DNA of 41,949 bases from Candidatus Alectryocaccomicrobium excrementavium. Its GTDB lineage: Bacteria; Bacillota; Clostridia; Christensenellales; Aristaeellaceae. Positions within the stretch are counted from its first letter, which is position 1; each line of letters begins with the position of its first letter. A program made the position numbers and the translations under genes. The DNA lies in NCBI GenBank assembly GCA_018716755.1, contig DVJN01000062.1, positions 1 through 41,949 on the forward strand. The letters are read 5' to 3'. The notes under the pieces were generated by a model that had not been told where the DNA came from, ran no database searches, and saw nothing but the letters and a program-made list of their open reading frames with translations. Of this stretch, positions 16,517 to 23,925 are shown in pieces.

Positions 16517-17059
16517 TTACGCATTTTCCGGCTCCAGCAGGCCGTAACCGCCATCCTGCCGCTTATACACGACGCAGGCGCTCTCCGTATCGATATTGAG
16601 GAAGAGGAAGAAATTGTGGCCCAGCATTTCCATCTGGGCAATGGCATCCTCCACGTCCATGGGCTTCACCAGGAAGCGCTTGACACGCACCAGCTGCGGG
16701 GCGGATTCTTCCGCTTCGTCCTCCGGCACGGCTTCTTCCGCCACCACCGGCTCGAACGCGCCCGCGCGCAGGCCCTTTTCCAGCTTCGTGCGATGCCGGC
16801 GAATCTGCCGCACCATCTTATCGATGGCGGTATCGATGCTGGCATACATATCGTTGGTCACTTCTTCAGCGCGCAGAATCACGCCCCGCAGCGCCACCGT
16901 CACTTCGGCGATGTTGCGCCCGCCGCGCTCCTGCGAAATGCGCACCTGCACTTCCGTATCCGGGCGGAAGAACCGCTCCAGCTTGGCAGCTTTCTTTTCC
17001 ACGTGCGCGCGAATGCTATCGGTAATTTGCATATTGCGGCCATTGATGTTCAAAATCAT
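16517..17059 (-). CDS. hpf: Long-form ribosome hibernation promoting factor
   Basis: This 180-residue protein dimerises 70S ribosomes into inactive 100S particles during stationary phase or stress. The N-terminal HPF/RaiA domain (about 1-100) is recognisable from NINGRNMQITDSIRAHVEKKAAKLERFF and the basic stretch IDKMVRQIRRHRTKL. An acidic linker (VPEDEAEESA) leads to the C-terminal dimerisation domain (about 123-178), with VRVKRFLVKPMDVEDAIAQMEMLGHNFFLF typical of long HPF. The ATG follows AAGGAG. A TATAAT hexamer about 85 bp upstream is the likely -10 element, although its -35 is weak. That would fit regulation by an alternative factor, which I cannot show. Confidence 0.96.
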   Translation of the reverse strand: MILNINGRNMQITDSIRAHVEKKAAKLERFFRPDTEVQVRISQERGGRNIAEVTVALRGVILRAEEVTNDMYASIDTAIDKMVRQIRRHRTKLEKGLRAGAFEPVVAEEAVPEDEAEESAPQLVRVKRFLVKPMDVEDAIAQMEMLGHNFFLFLNIDTESACVVYKRQDGGYGLLEPENA

Positions 17060-17140
17060 CGTTCATTCTCCTTTGCAAAATATTGATGGGCGACCTCAGC
17101 TATGGTTTCCATGGGAACCGCCGCCTTTCTGTGTGGTAAT

Positions 17141-17146
17141 ATTATA
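17141..17146 (-). promoter_or_regulatory. Candidate -10 element upstream of hpf
   Basis: TATAAT on the minus strand, about 85 bp before the hpf ATG. No good -35 hexamer stands at 16-18 bp. Confidence 0.4.
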
Positions 17147-17233
17147 TTCATTCGGCACGCGGCATGGATATTCCTGCTACATTTCCTCCATTGTTAAAAA
17201 TAAATTTTTCCAGTCCGGCCACTCACAGGCCGC

Positions 17234-17266
17234 CTTGCAGCGCTTTTTGCAAAAGGCGCTGCCAAG
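17234..17266. other. Long imperfect hairpin between pgi and hpf
   Basis: CTTGCAGCGC and GCGCTGCCAAG flank TTTTTGCAAAAG, giving about 14 base pairs with one bulge and one mismatch. No U tract follows on either strand, so it does not look like a terminator. It lies in the 303-bp interval between hpf and the pgi stop, which otherwise holds only the hpf -10 element and the pgi terminator. Confidence 0.4.
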
Positions 17267-17299
17267 CCAGGATGCCCTTCGCCGCCTCCAGCCGGCGCC

Positions 17300-17342
17300 A
17301 AAAATGCCAAAGCCCCTTGCTCATCCCAGGGCAAAGGGCTTT
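17300..17342 (-). terminator. Terminator of pgi
   Basis: On the minus strand AAAGCCCTTTGC pairs with GCAAGGGGCTTT (12 bp, one G-U) around a 10-nt loop, followed by GGCATTTTTGG. It starts about 20 nt past the pgi stop codon. Confidence 0.75.
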
Positions 17343-17362
17343 TCGGCCATCAAAAAGCGCAA

Positions 17363-18766
17363 TTAAAACACGTATTCGGGCTTTCCTTCCGGGCAGGCGC
17401 GCATTTCTTCGCGCTTGGCGGTGTGGATTTCGCTATCGTAGCCCATCACCGCATAGGCCGCGATCTTGGATTCTTCCACGCCCGGCTGGTTGAAAGCGTC
17501 GATTTCGAGCATCGCGCCGGTGTAGGCCGTGACCAGTTCGAAGAAATACAAGAGCTGGCCCACGGTTTCCGCGTTCACGGCGGGCAGAGTGATGGTCTGG
17601 CTCATGCGGCCCGCGCGCAAAAGCGCGTATTCCGTGCCCCGGCGCTCGGCCTCGATCAGCTGGTTGTGGCTCTTGCCACCCAGGAAAGCGATGGTGGGAA
17701 TATCGCTGCAGCCGTGCGGAATGGGGGTTTCGGCGCGGAAATTTTCCACCTTCAGGAAGGTGACCACCTTATCGAACGGGCCTTCCGTATAAAGCTGCAG
17801 CTGGGAGTGCTGGTCGGTCACGCCCAGGGTTTTCACCGGGGTCTGCCCCACGTTCACGGGCTTGCCGGAAAGCGTGACATTCTTGCCCAGGCTCTCCGCC
17901 CACAGTTGCGCGTACCAGTCGCTCATCAGCTTGAGCGAATCCGCGTAAGGCATCATCACGGAGATGTTCGCGCCTTTCTGCATGGCGATGTACATCAACA
18001 CCGCCTCGAACAGGGCGACGTTTTCGAACAGATCCGCGCTGCCGCAGCGCTCGTCCATATCCTTCGCGCCCGCGAGCAGGCCGCGAACGTCAATCCCCGT
18101 GACTGCCGCCGCCAGCAGGCCCACCGGGCACAGCTCCGAGAAGCGGCCGCCCACGCCATCGGGAATATAGAAGGTTTCATAGCCTTCGCGCTGGGCGATC
18201 TTGATCAAAAAGCCCTTCTTTTCCGAAGTGGTGACGATGATGTGGCGCTTGTAATCCTCGCCAACGGCCTTTTTGAGCGCGTCCAGAATGATCAGATACT
18301 GGCTCATGGTTTCGGCCGTACCGCCGGACTTGGTGATGACGTTGAAGCACGTCTTTTTCAGATCGATCACATCGAGCAGCGAAGCCATGCGCTCGGGATC
18401 GATGTTATCCTCCACGTACAGGCGCGGGCCGGGACGCTTGCCAGCGGGCAATTCGTTGTAGCGCAGATGGTTGAGCGCCTGCTGCACCGCCAGCGGGCCG
18501 AGCGCGCTGCCGCCAATGCCCAGCACCACAAACGCATCGAATTCGCCCGCGATGCGCCGGGCCGCCGCCTCAATGCGCTCCACCACATCGCCCTGGTTGT
18601 ATGGCAGATCCATCCAGCCCTGCATGCCCTTGCCCCGGTTCGCCTCCACCTGCGCATAGGCGCTCGCAGCCTTTTCGGCCATGCCGGCCAGTTCCTGCCG
18701 GGAAATTCCCTTATCGCCAAGCATATCCGCCATCATGCGGTTTGCATCCAATCGAATCCTGTTCAT
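17363..18766 (-). CDS. pgi: Glucose-6-phosphate isomerase
   Basis: This 467-residue enzyme interconverts glucose 6-phosphate and fructose 6-phosphate in glycolysis and gluconeogenesis. Landmarks are VLGIGGSALGP (about 81-91), the phosphate-binding ITKSGGTAETMSQ, and PDGVGGRFSELCPVG near the middle, with KVENFRAETPIPHG further on. The size matches the shorter bacterial/archaeal-type Pgi. The ORF track begins at a TTG at 18826. I choose the ATG at 18766, which follows AAAGGTGG and gives the family N-terminus. The upstream part overlaps the promoter. The gene is monocistronic, with its own promoter and terminator. Confidence 0.95.
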   Translation of the reverse strand: MNRIRLDANRMMADMLGDKGISRQELAGMAEKAASAYAQVEANRGKGMQGWMDLPYNQGDVVERIEAAARRIAGEFDAFVVLGIGGSALGPLAVQQALNHLRYNELPAGKRPGPRLYVEDNIDPERMASLLDVIDLKKTCFNVITKSGGTAETMSQYLIILDALKKAVGEDYKRHIIVTTSEKKGFLIKIAQREGYETFYIPDGVGGRFSELCPVGLLAAAVTGIDVRGLLAGAKDMDERCGSADLFENVALFEAVLMYIAMQKGANISVMMPYADSLKLMSDWYAQLWAESLGKNVTLSGKPVNVGQTPVKTLGVTDQHSQLQLYTEGPFDKVVTFLKVENFRAETPIPHGCSDIPTIAFLGGKSHNQLIEAERRGTEYALLRAGRMSQTITLPAVNAETVGQLLYFFELVTAYTGAMLEIDAFNQPGVEESKIAAYAVMGYDSEIHTAKREEMRACPEGKPEYVF

Positions 18767-18799
18767 CGCGCATATCCACCTTTCCGGACAGTTTTTTAT

Positions 18800-18827
18800 A
18801 GTATACTCTCCCAGCGTTAAATGCAAA
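18800..18827 (-). promoter_or_regulatory. Promoter of pgi
   Basis: On the minus strand TTTGCA is followed after 16 bp by TATACT, about 35 bp before the pgi ATG. Confidence 0.5.
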
Positions 18828-18860
18828 AGCGCCGTGCGGAATTTCCGGCAGGGATTTCCA

Positions 18861-18890
18861 TTGAAAATATAGAGGGTAATATGCGATAAT
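18861..18890 (+). promoter_or_regulatory. Promoter of the DUF3810 gene
   Basis: TTGAAA is followed after 18 bp by GATAAT, about 40 bp upstream of the GTG start. It is divergent from the pgi promoter. Confidence 0.55.
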
Positions 18891-18928
18891 TTATATGAAA
18901 TTTGACTCTATCTAAGGGAGTGTTTCGC

Positions 18929-19885
18929 GTGCGCAAACGGATGGTCTGGGCAATTGGCATCGCGGCGGCAGGCTTTTGCATAGCCCTGGCCGCGCGGCTG
19001 TGCGCGCCATTTTCCGCCTGGCTGACGGAATTGCTGCTCCATCGCGCGCTTCCAGCCATGAGCAGCGCATCTGCGCGCACGGCGCTTCCCGTGGGCGAGC
19101 TCTGCCTGCTGGCGGGCCTCGTGCTTGCAGCCTCCGGCCTCGTGCGCGCACTGCGCACGCGCACGCTGGGGCGCTGGATTTCCTGCGCGGCGCTGACGCT
19201 GGCGCTGCTATATTTCGCTTACGCCGCCTTATGGATGCCCCTGTACGCGCTCCCGCGCGCCGATGCCCCGGTATATGACGGCGCGGCGCTCCTATCCCTG
19301 GTCGAGGAGCTGACGGAAGAGGTAAACGCGCTGGCCGGGCGCTTTGCCGCTCCCACGCCCCGGGACGCGCTGCGGCAAGCGAATGCGCTGATGGGCGGTG
19401 GCGGCAAACTGGCGCGCTTTCCCGAATGGATGCGCCTGCTTTCCATCGCAGGCATATACCTGCCCTGGACGGCGGAAGCGCTGGTCAATCCCACCGAACC
19501 GGCCTGGACGCTCCCCTTTGTCGCCTGCCACGAGCTGGCGCACGCGCGCGGGATAGCGGGCGAGCTGGAAGCGAATCTGGTGGCCTATTACGCCTGCCTT
19601 TCCCTGGGCTCCACGGCCTTTGCCCACTCGGCCAACCTGTGCATGCTGCGCTACGCGCTGGGCGAACTGTTCCTGCGCGATGAAACCCTCTGGCAGAGGG
19701 CCTGCCAACGGCTTTCGCCCGCCGCGCGGGAGGATATGGCTTCCATCGGCGGCTTTGCCGCGCCCCGGAATGCGGCTTTGAGCGGCGCCATTTTGCGCCT
19801 GAGCGGTGACGAACGCGGGCAGGACAGCTACACGGACGTGGTGGGCGCGCTGATCGCCGCGCGCCGCAAAACATTGCATCCGTAA
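18929..19885 (+). CDS. DUF3810-type membrane protein with HELAH metal-site motif
   Basis: This 318-residue protein resembles the DUF3810 family, whose biochemical role is not known to me. Three hydrophobic segments in the first 110 residues make an N-terminal membrane region. The C-terminal part holds FVACHELAHARGIAGELEAN (around residue 200), the zinc-metallopeptidase-like HExxH with a downstream Glu. This is consistent with a membrane-anchored metallopeptidase, but activity is inference. I start at the GTG at 18929, which has AAGGGAG 8 nt upstream. The ORF track's TTG at 18902 lacks a ribosome binding site. It stands upstream of the cohesin-like gene, which has its own promoter. Confidence 0.82.
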   Translation: MRKRMVWAIGIAAAGFCIALAARLCAPFSAWLTELLLHRALPAMSSASARTALPVGELCLLAGLVLAASGLVRALRTRTLGRWISCAALTLALLYFAYAALWMPLYALPRADAPVYDGAALLSLVEELTEEVNALAGRFAAPTPRDALRQANALMGGGGKLARFPEWMRLLSIAGIYLPWTAEALVNPTEPAWTLPFVACHELAHARGIAGELEANLVAYYACLSLGSTAFAHSANLCMLRYALGELFLRDETLWQRACQRLSPAAREDMASIGGFAAPRNAALSGAILRLSGDERGQDSYTDVVGALIAARRKTLHP

Positions 19886-19935
19886 AATTATTTTAATATA
19901 TAAAGAATCGAGCGCCGGGCAAAAACGATTCTCTG

Positions 19936-19969
19936 GTTCAATTTTGCCTTTTCGGCGTTCAATTTTACC
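19936..19969 (+). repeat. Two direct repeats spaced 21 bp, candidate LytTR binding site
   Basis: GTTCAATTTTGCC (19936-19948) and GTTCAATTTTACC (19957-19969) match at 12 of 13 positions and lie 21 bp apart start to start, two helical turns. The second ends 6 bp before the -35 box of the cohesin-like gene. Paired direct repeats with this period just upstream of -35 are typical of LytTR regulators, and one is encoded downstream in the same transcription unit. An inverted partial copy (ATTGAA) overlaps the -35 box. Confidence 0.55.
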
Positions 19970-19975
19970 GTTATA

Positions 19976-20005
19976 TTGAAATATGCCGCGCATACATGGT
20001 ATAAT
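19976..20005 (+). promoter_or_regulatory. Promoter of the cohesin-like/LytTR unit
   Basis: TTGAAA is followed after 18 bp by TATAAT. A leader of about 55 nt follows, containing a small GCCGC/GCGGC hairpin, and then GGGAGG before the ATG. Confidence 0.65.
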
Positions 20006-20068
20006 TTCGTAGCATATAGGTATGTCCGCCGCCTCGTGTGCGGCAGGTATGAGTGGGAGGAAGTTTTT

Positions 20069-23000
20069 ATGAACAAACACAGGGTGATATCCATGGCGGT
20101 CATCCTCACAATGATCGCAATGATGCTTGCGCCCGGCTCGGCGCTGGCCAGCGCAAGCATGAGTGTGAGCGCGCCTGCGACCGCCGCGCCTGGCGACACC
20201 GTGACGGTAACGGCCCGCATATCGCTGGGCAGTGATACCTATCAAGGCGTTTCTTCCAACAGCGTAAACCTAGACGGGTTGGAATTCGTCAGTGCCAGCC
20301 TGTCCTTTTCCGGCGGTTATATCGAAGCCTCCAATACTGGATTTGTGGCCGCTGGCGGTACCTACTCTTCGAGCGGCACCTATTCCTGCACAGTACGTAT
20401 CCCCATGACGGCGCAAAATGGTGATACTTTTACGGTTAGTATTGGCAGCTTCGACGCGCAGTTGGAAAGCGGCGAAGAAAATACTTACGGCGGCGGTTCC
20501 GCTACGATCAAGGTTTCCGGCGGTGGTTCTGGCGAGACGGATCCCGATCCTTCTACGCCCGTGAATCCCACGGATCCGGTCGTGCCCACCGACCCGAACA
20601 CCACCCCCGGCGCGCCCACGCCCACGCCGGATGCGAGCGGATACTCCTTCTCCGTGAGCGCTTCCGCCTCCAAAACGAATGTGAAAGCCGGCGACACGCT
20701 GAACATCCAAGTTTCCATTTCCGTGGGGCAGGGCGCGTATCGCGGCTTCAGCATGAATTTCTCCGGCAGCGGCGGTCTGGAACTGGGCGGCACGCCTTCT
20801 GCCTCGGGCCTCAGCCCGCTGGGCCTGAACGTATCGCAATACGGTTTTATGGCCACGAGCCTTTCCGGCGCGACGACCGGCAGCGGCACGGTGACCATCC
20901 CCGTGCGCATTCCCTCGGGCGCGAAAAATGGCGACAGTTACACCTTCACCGTTTCGAGCATTGAGGGCGTGACGGACAACGGCGTTTCGCAAAAGAAGAG
21001 CAGCGTGGAAGTGAAGCTGCGCGTAGGCGGCTCTTCCAGCGACGGCACCTCCGCGCCGGACGCCTCCCCCACCCCTGCCGTAACGCCCGTGCCCGTGCAG
21101 GCGCCCTCCGTGCGCACCACGCTGACGGGCGCCATGAGCGGCAACCAGGCGGGCGACACCGTGGCCTTCCAGCTGCGCTACAGCCTGATCAGCGGCGAGG
21201 CCACCGGCTTCTCCGGTTCTCTGAGCTACGATTACAACCTGATGGAGGTTTCCCGCATGTCCTTCGTGATTCCCAGCGATTGGACGTATTCGGCGGATCA
21301 ATCCTCCTTTACGGTTACAAAGAGCGGCGCTGCTCCGGCCATGACCAGCGCGTCCGACGAAATCATCATCAACATCCTGATGACGCTCAAGACCTCCACT
21401 TCCAGCGCCGCGCTGCTCACCGTCACGAACATGCGCGCTTCGGACACCCAGTGGAGCCAGCACATGCTCAACGACGCGAGCGCCATCGCCAGCACAGGCA
21501 CGCCGAGCTTCACCGCGGCCATGAGCGCTGTGGGCGACGCGGAACCCGGCGCCTATGTGGACATCGCCGTGGACTTCACGCCCATGAGCGGCGCATTCCA
21601 GGGCTTTATGGGTGTGCTGGAATACGACCAGAGCAAGCTGGCCTATGTGAGCGCGCAGGCCCCCAGCGGCTGGACGGTGCTCGCACAGGACAACCAGATC
21701 GGCGTGGCGAGCCAGGAAAACGTGGCTTTCATGAATGAGACCATCCGCCTGACGCTGCGCTTCTTCGTCAGCGCTTCCACGGTGGAGCGCGGAGAGACCA
21801 TTCCCATCACGCTCGGCAGCATTACCGGGCAGGGCATCACCGGCAGCCAGGATCTGAGCGCGTATCAGTTCTCCACACAGGATGCGGTGCTGAACCTTGC
21901 CATCAACGCGCAGACGCCCAGCTTCACGGCGGCGGCCAAGTCGGACACGCGCCGCACGCTGCCCGGATCGAACGTGATCTGCTCGCTGGAATTCACCTCC
22001 ACGGCAGGGCACCTGGCGGGCTTCTCCATGGATTACTCCCTCTCGGAAGGCCTGAGCATCATCAACGTGGTCAACGACCGCGGCTGGAACATGACCTACG
22101 AGGGCAATAAGCTGCGCGTGTATACCGATGCGATGAACGCCATCAACCGCGATGAAACGCTGCGCGTGGATTTCTATCTCAATGTGAGCGCGGCGGCTCC
22201 CTATGGCAGCACGCTGCAGCTGGAAACCGGCACCATCACGGGCGTTTCCCACCTGAGCGAAACCATGACGGGCGATGCGGTGAACGCGGGCGTACTCGTG
22301 CAGGCGGCCTTCGTGAACCAGAAGACCAGCGATTATGATTTCACCAGCGAAGTGAGCGCCAGCGTGAGCAACATGAACGAGCTGATGGTGGCCGGGCAAA
22401 ACTACGGCCCGCTGCTCAAGGACAAGCTGGGCGCGACCACGGGCTTCAATGTGTGCATCGCCGACATCGGCAATGGCGTGAACGTGCTGGCGCTGGATGC
22501 GCTGGCCAACGCGTCTGTATTCGAGCACCGGCAATTCTCCCTCACCCTGGCGCAGCTCAACCAGCTGCGCGAGGATGGCATCGGCTTCCTGGCGCTGGCC
22601 GTGGATGGCGGCATCCTGATGCTCAACCTGGATGTGCTCACCAGCCGCGACACGCGCGAAACGCTGGAAGCGGCGGAATATGATCTGGACAAGGCCAGCC
22701 TCTTCGTCAGCGTGGAACCCGCCACCGAAACGAACATGACCATCAGCGAATCCCAGCTGCTGGCCGCCCAGCCCACTGTATCCGAAGCGTATCGCTTCGA
22801 CGCTTACATCACCGATGGCACGGCACAGTACAACATCGGCCAGATCAAGAGCAACGGCGGCGCGGCGTTCGTGCTGTTCTCGCTGGAGGATGTGTATCTC
22901 ACCCGTTCGCTGGAAGGCGTCAGTTCCCTGCGCATCGCGCATATCGATTCCACGCAGATGGTGGCGGACAACGAAGCGCGCCGCCTGAGCGATTTGGTCA

Positions 23001-23077
23001 ACAACGATCATGTGCGCCTGTGCGCCGTGGGCCAGTACCAGGCGGAAGGCATTTATGCCGCCGCTACCGCCCAATAG
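20069..23077 (+). CDS. Large exported protein with five cohesin-like repeats
   Basis: This is a 1002-residue secreted protein of unknown function. A signal peptide (residues 1-27, cleavage after ALA) precedes five domains of about 120-140 residues. Each begins like a cohesin fold, with a short Ser/Thr strand and then PGD or AGD, as in APGDTVTV, KAGDTLNI and QAGDTVAF. Approximate spans are 31-152, 191-320, 348-475, 477-612 and 615-745. Pro/Thr-rich linkers separate the first three, while domains four and five start with nearly identical PSFTAA segments. A C-terminal region of about 255 residues is unlike the repeats and unknown to me. There is no dockerin, SLH, LPXTG or membrane segment at the end, so anchoring is unclear. 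The ATG at 20069 follows GGGAGG. The stop is 3 nt before the LytTR regulator gene. Confidence 0.85.
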   Translation: MNKHRVISMAVILTMIAMMLAPGSALASASMSVSAPATAAPGDTVTVTARISLGSDTYQGVSSNSVNLDGLEFVSASLSFSGGYIEASNTGFVAAGGTYSSSGTYSCTVRIPMTAQNGDTFTVSIGSFDAQLESGEENTYGGGSATIKVSGGGSGETDPDPSTPVNPTDPVVPTDPNTTPGAPTPTPDASGYSFSVSASASKTNVKAGDTLNIQVSISVGQGAYRGFSMNFSGSGGLELGGTPSASGLSPLGLNVSQYGFMATSLSGATTGSGTVTIPVRIPSGAKNGDSYTFTVSSIEGVTDNGVSQKKSSVEVKLRVGGSSSDGTSAPDASPTPAVTPVPVQAPSVRTTLTGAMSGNQAGDTVAFQLRYSLISGEATGFSGSLSYDYNLMEVSRMSFVIPSDWTYSADQSSFTVTKSGAAPAMTSASDEIIINILMTLKTSTSSAALLTVTNMRASDTQWSQHMLNDASAIASTGTPSFTAAMSAVGDAEPGAYVDIAVDFTPMSGAFQGFMGVLEYDQSKLAYVSAQAPSGWTVLAQDNQIGVASQENVAFMNETIRLTLRFFVSASTVERGETIPITLGSITGQGITGSQDLSAYQFSTQDAVLNLAINAQTPSFTAAAKSDTRRTLPGSNVICSLEFTSTAGHLAGFSMDYSLSEGLSIINVVNDRGWNMTYEGNKLRVYTDAMNAINRDETLRVDFYLNVSAAAPYGSTLQLETGTITGVSHLSETMTGDAVNAGVLVQAAFVNQKTSDYDFTSEVSASVSNMNELMVAGQNYGPLLKDKLGATTGFNVCIADIGNGVNVLALDALANASVFEHRQFSLTLAQLNQLREDGIGFLALAVDGGILMLNLDVLTSRDTRETLEAAEYDLDKASLFVSVEPATETNMTISESQLLAAQPTVSEAYRFDAYITDGTAQYNIGQIKSNGGAAFVLFSLEDVYLTRSLEGVSSLRIAHIDSTQMVADNEARRLSDLVNNDHVRLCAVGQYQAEGIYAAATAQ

Positions 23078-23080
23078 GCC

Positions 23081-23776
23081 ATGTGGAAAATCGCGGTATT
23101 TGATGCCGATCCTCCCTTCGCCCAGCGCCTGGCGGCAAGAATTGGCGCGCTGTTTTCCCAGGAAAACAGCGCGCTTTCCTGCACTGTGGAATGCTTCACG
23201 GAGCTGAACGCCCTGTGCGCGCGCGCGAAGGAATTTGATCTGGCGTTTCTCGGCGACCCTGCAAACAGCGCGCCCCCCGTGCGCCGCGCCGCCTGGGAAA
23301 CGGAAATTGCCCTCGTGCCCCGTGGCAACCTGCATTTGCAGGAACTGCTGTGGACGCGTCCGCTGGGGTGCGTGGCCGCCCCGCACGACGATGGGCAGAT
23401 CCTGGGCGCGCTGCGCGCATTCTGGCAGTATCGGGGACAGGATTCCGTGTTCTTCATCGTAGAAACCCGCCGCCAGCTTTTGCACATCCGGCACGAGGAA
23501 ATTCTCTATTTCGAAAGCCGGGGCAAATCCGTCTATCCCCATCTGGTTTCCGGCGCGGCGGAAAGCTTCCCCGCGCGGCTGGATGTGGTGGCCGCCCGCC
23601 TGGCCGCGCAGCGCTATGTGCGCTGCCACCAGAGCTACCTGGCAAACCTGCGGCACATCCGGCAGCTGAACAAGGCCACCCACCAACTGCTGCTTTCCAG
23701 CGGCGCGGTCATTCCCGTCAGCAAGCAGTACTATGCGCAGGTTCACGAGCGCCTGCGCGAGGAACGGCCCCAGTGA
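23081..23776 (+). CDS. Orphan LytTR regulator with degenerate receiver domain
   Basis: This 231-residue DNA-binding regulator has an N-terminal half (about 1-118) that resembles a response-regulator receiver, with D8 and D10 in FDADPPF. The usual phospho-acceptor position in DLAFLGDP is glycine (G58), and the conserved lysine near the end is not evident, so phosphorylation is unlikely. The C-terminal half (about 125-228) is a good LytTR domain, with EEILYFESRGKSV, YVRCHQSYLANLRHI and GAVIPVSKQYY. The ATG lies 3 nt after the stop of the cohesin-like gene, so it is co-translated. No histidine kinase is nearby. The likely target is the paired repeat at 19936-19969, which would make it an autoregulator of its own operon. 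Confidence 0.85.
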   Translation: MWKIAVFDADPPFAQRLAARIGALFSQENSALSCTVECFTELNALCARAKEFDLAFLGDPANSAPPVRRAAWETEIALVPRGNLHLQELLWTRPLGCVAAPHDDGQILGALRAFWQYRGQDSVFFIVETRRQLLHIRHEEILYFESRGKSVYPHLVSGAAESFPARLDVVAARLAAQRYVRCHQSYLANLRHIRQLNKATHQLLLSSGAVIPVSKQYYAQVHERLREERPQ

Positions 23777-23843
23777 ACCCGGCCGGAGGCTCTCGCCGCG
23801 CCGCATACATTCGCGCTGGACAGGAACAAAATAACCCCCCTTC

Positions 23844-23919
23844 CCTCCCCCGGCATACCATGGATTGTGGCCCGCGCGCAAGCGGGCCGCGCACAGCATC
23901 CCATGGAATACGGGGGAGG
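23844..23919 (+). promoter_or_regulatory. Leader hairpin that can sequester the NlpC/P60 ribosome binding site
   Basis: CCTCCCCCG (23844-23852) is perfectly complementary to CGGGGGAGG (23911-23919), which is the Shine-Dalgarno of the gene starting at 23926. Inside this outer stem, CCATGG pairs with CCATGG (23858-23863 with 23901-23906) and GGCCCGC pairs with GCGGGCC (23869-23875 with 23882-23888). That gives 22 Watson-Crick pairs in one nested structure. No U tract follows, so a translational control element is more likely than a terminator. No known riboswitch class is recognised. Confidence 0.55.
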
Positions 23920-23925
23920 AACCAT

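Noticed and set aside
23869-23888. GGCCCGC/GCGGGCC hairpin as a terminator of the LytTR gene
   Set aside because: No U tract follows, and the hairpin is better explained as the inner part of the larger leader structure.
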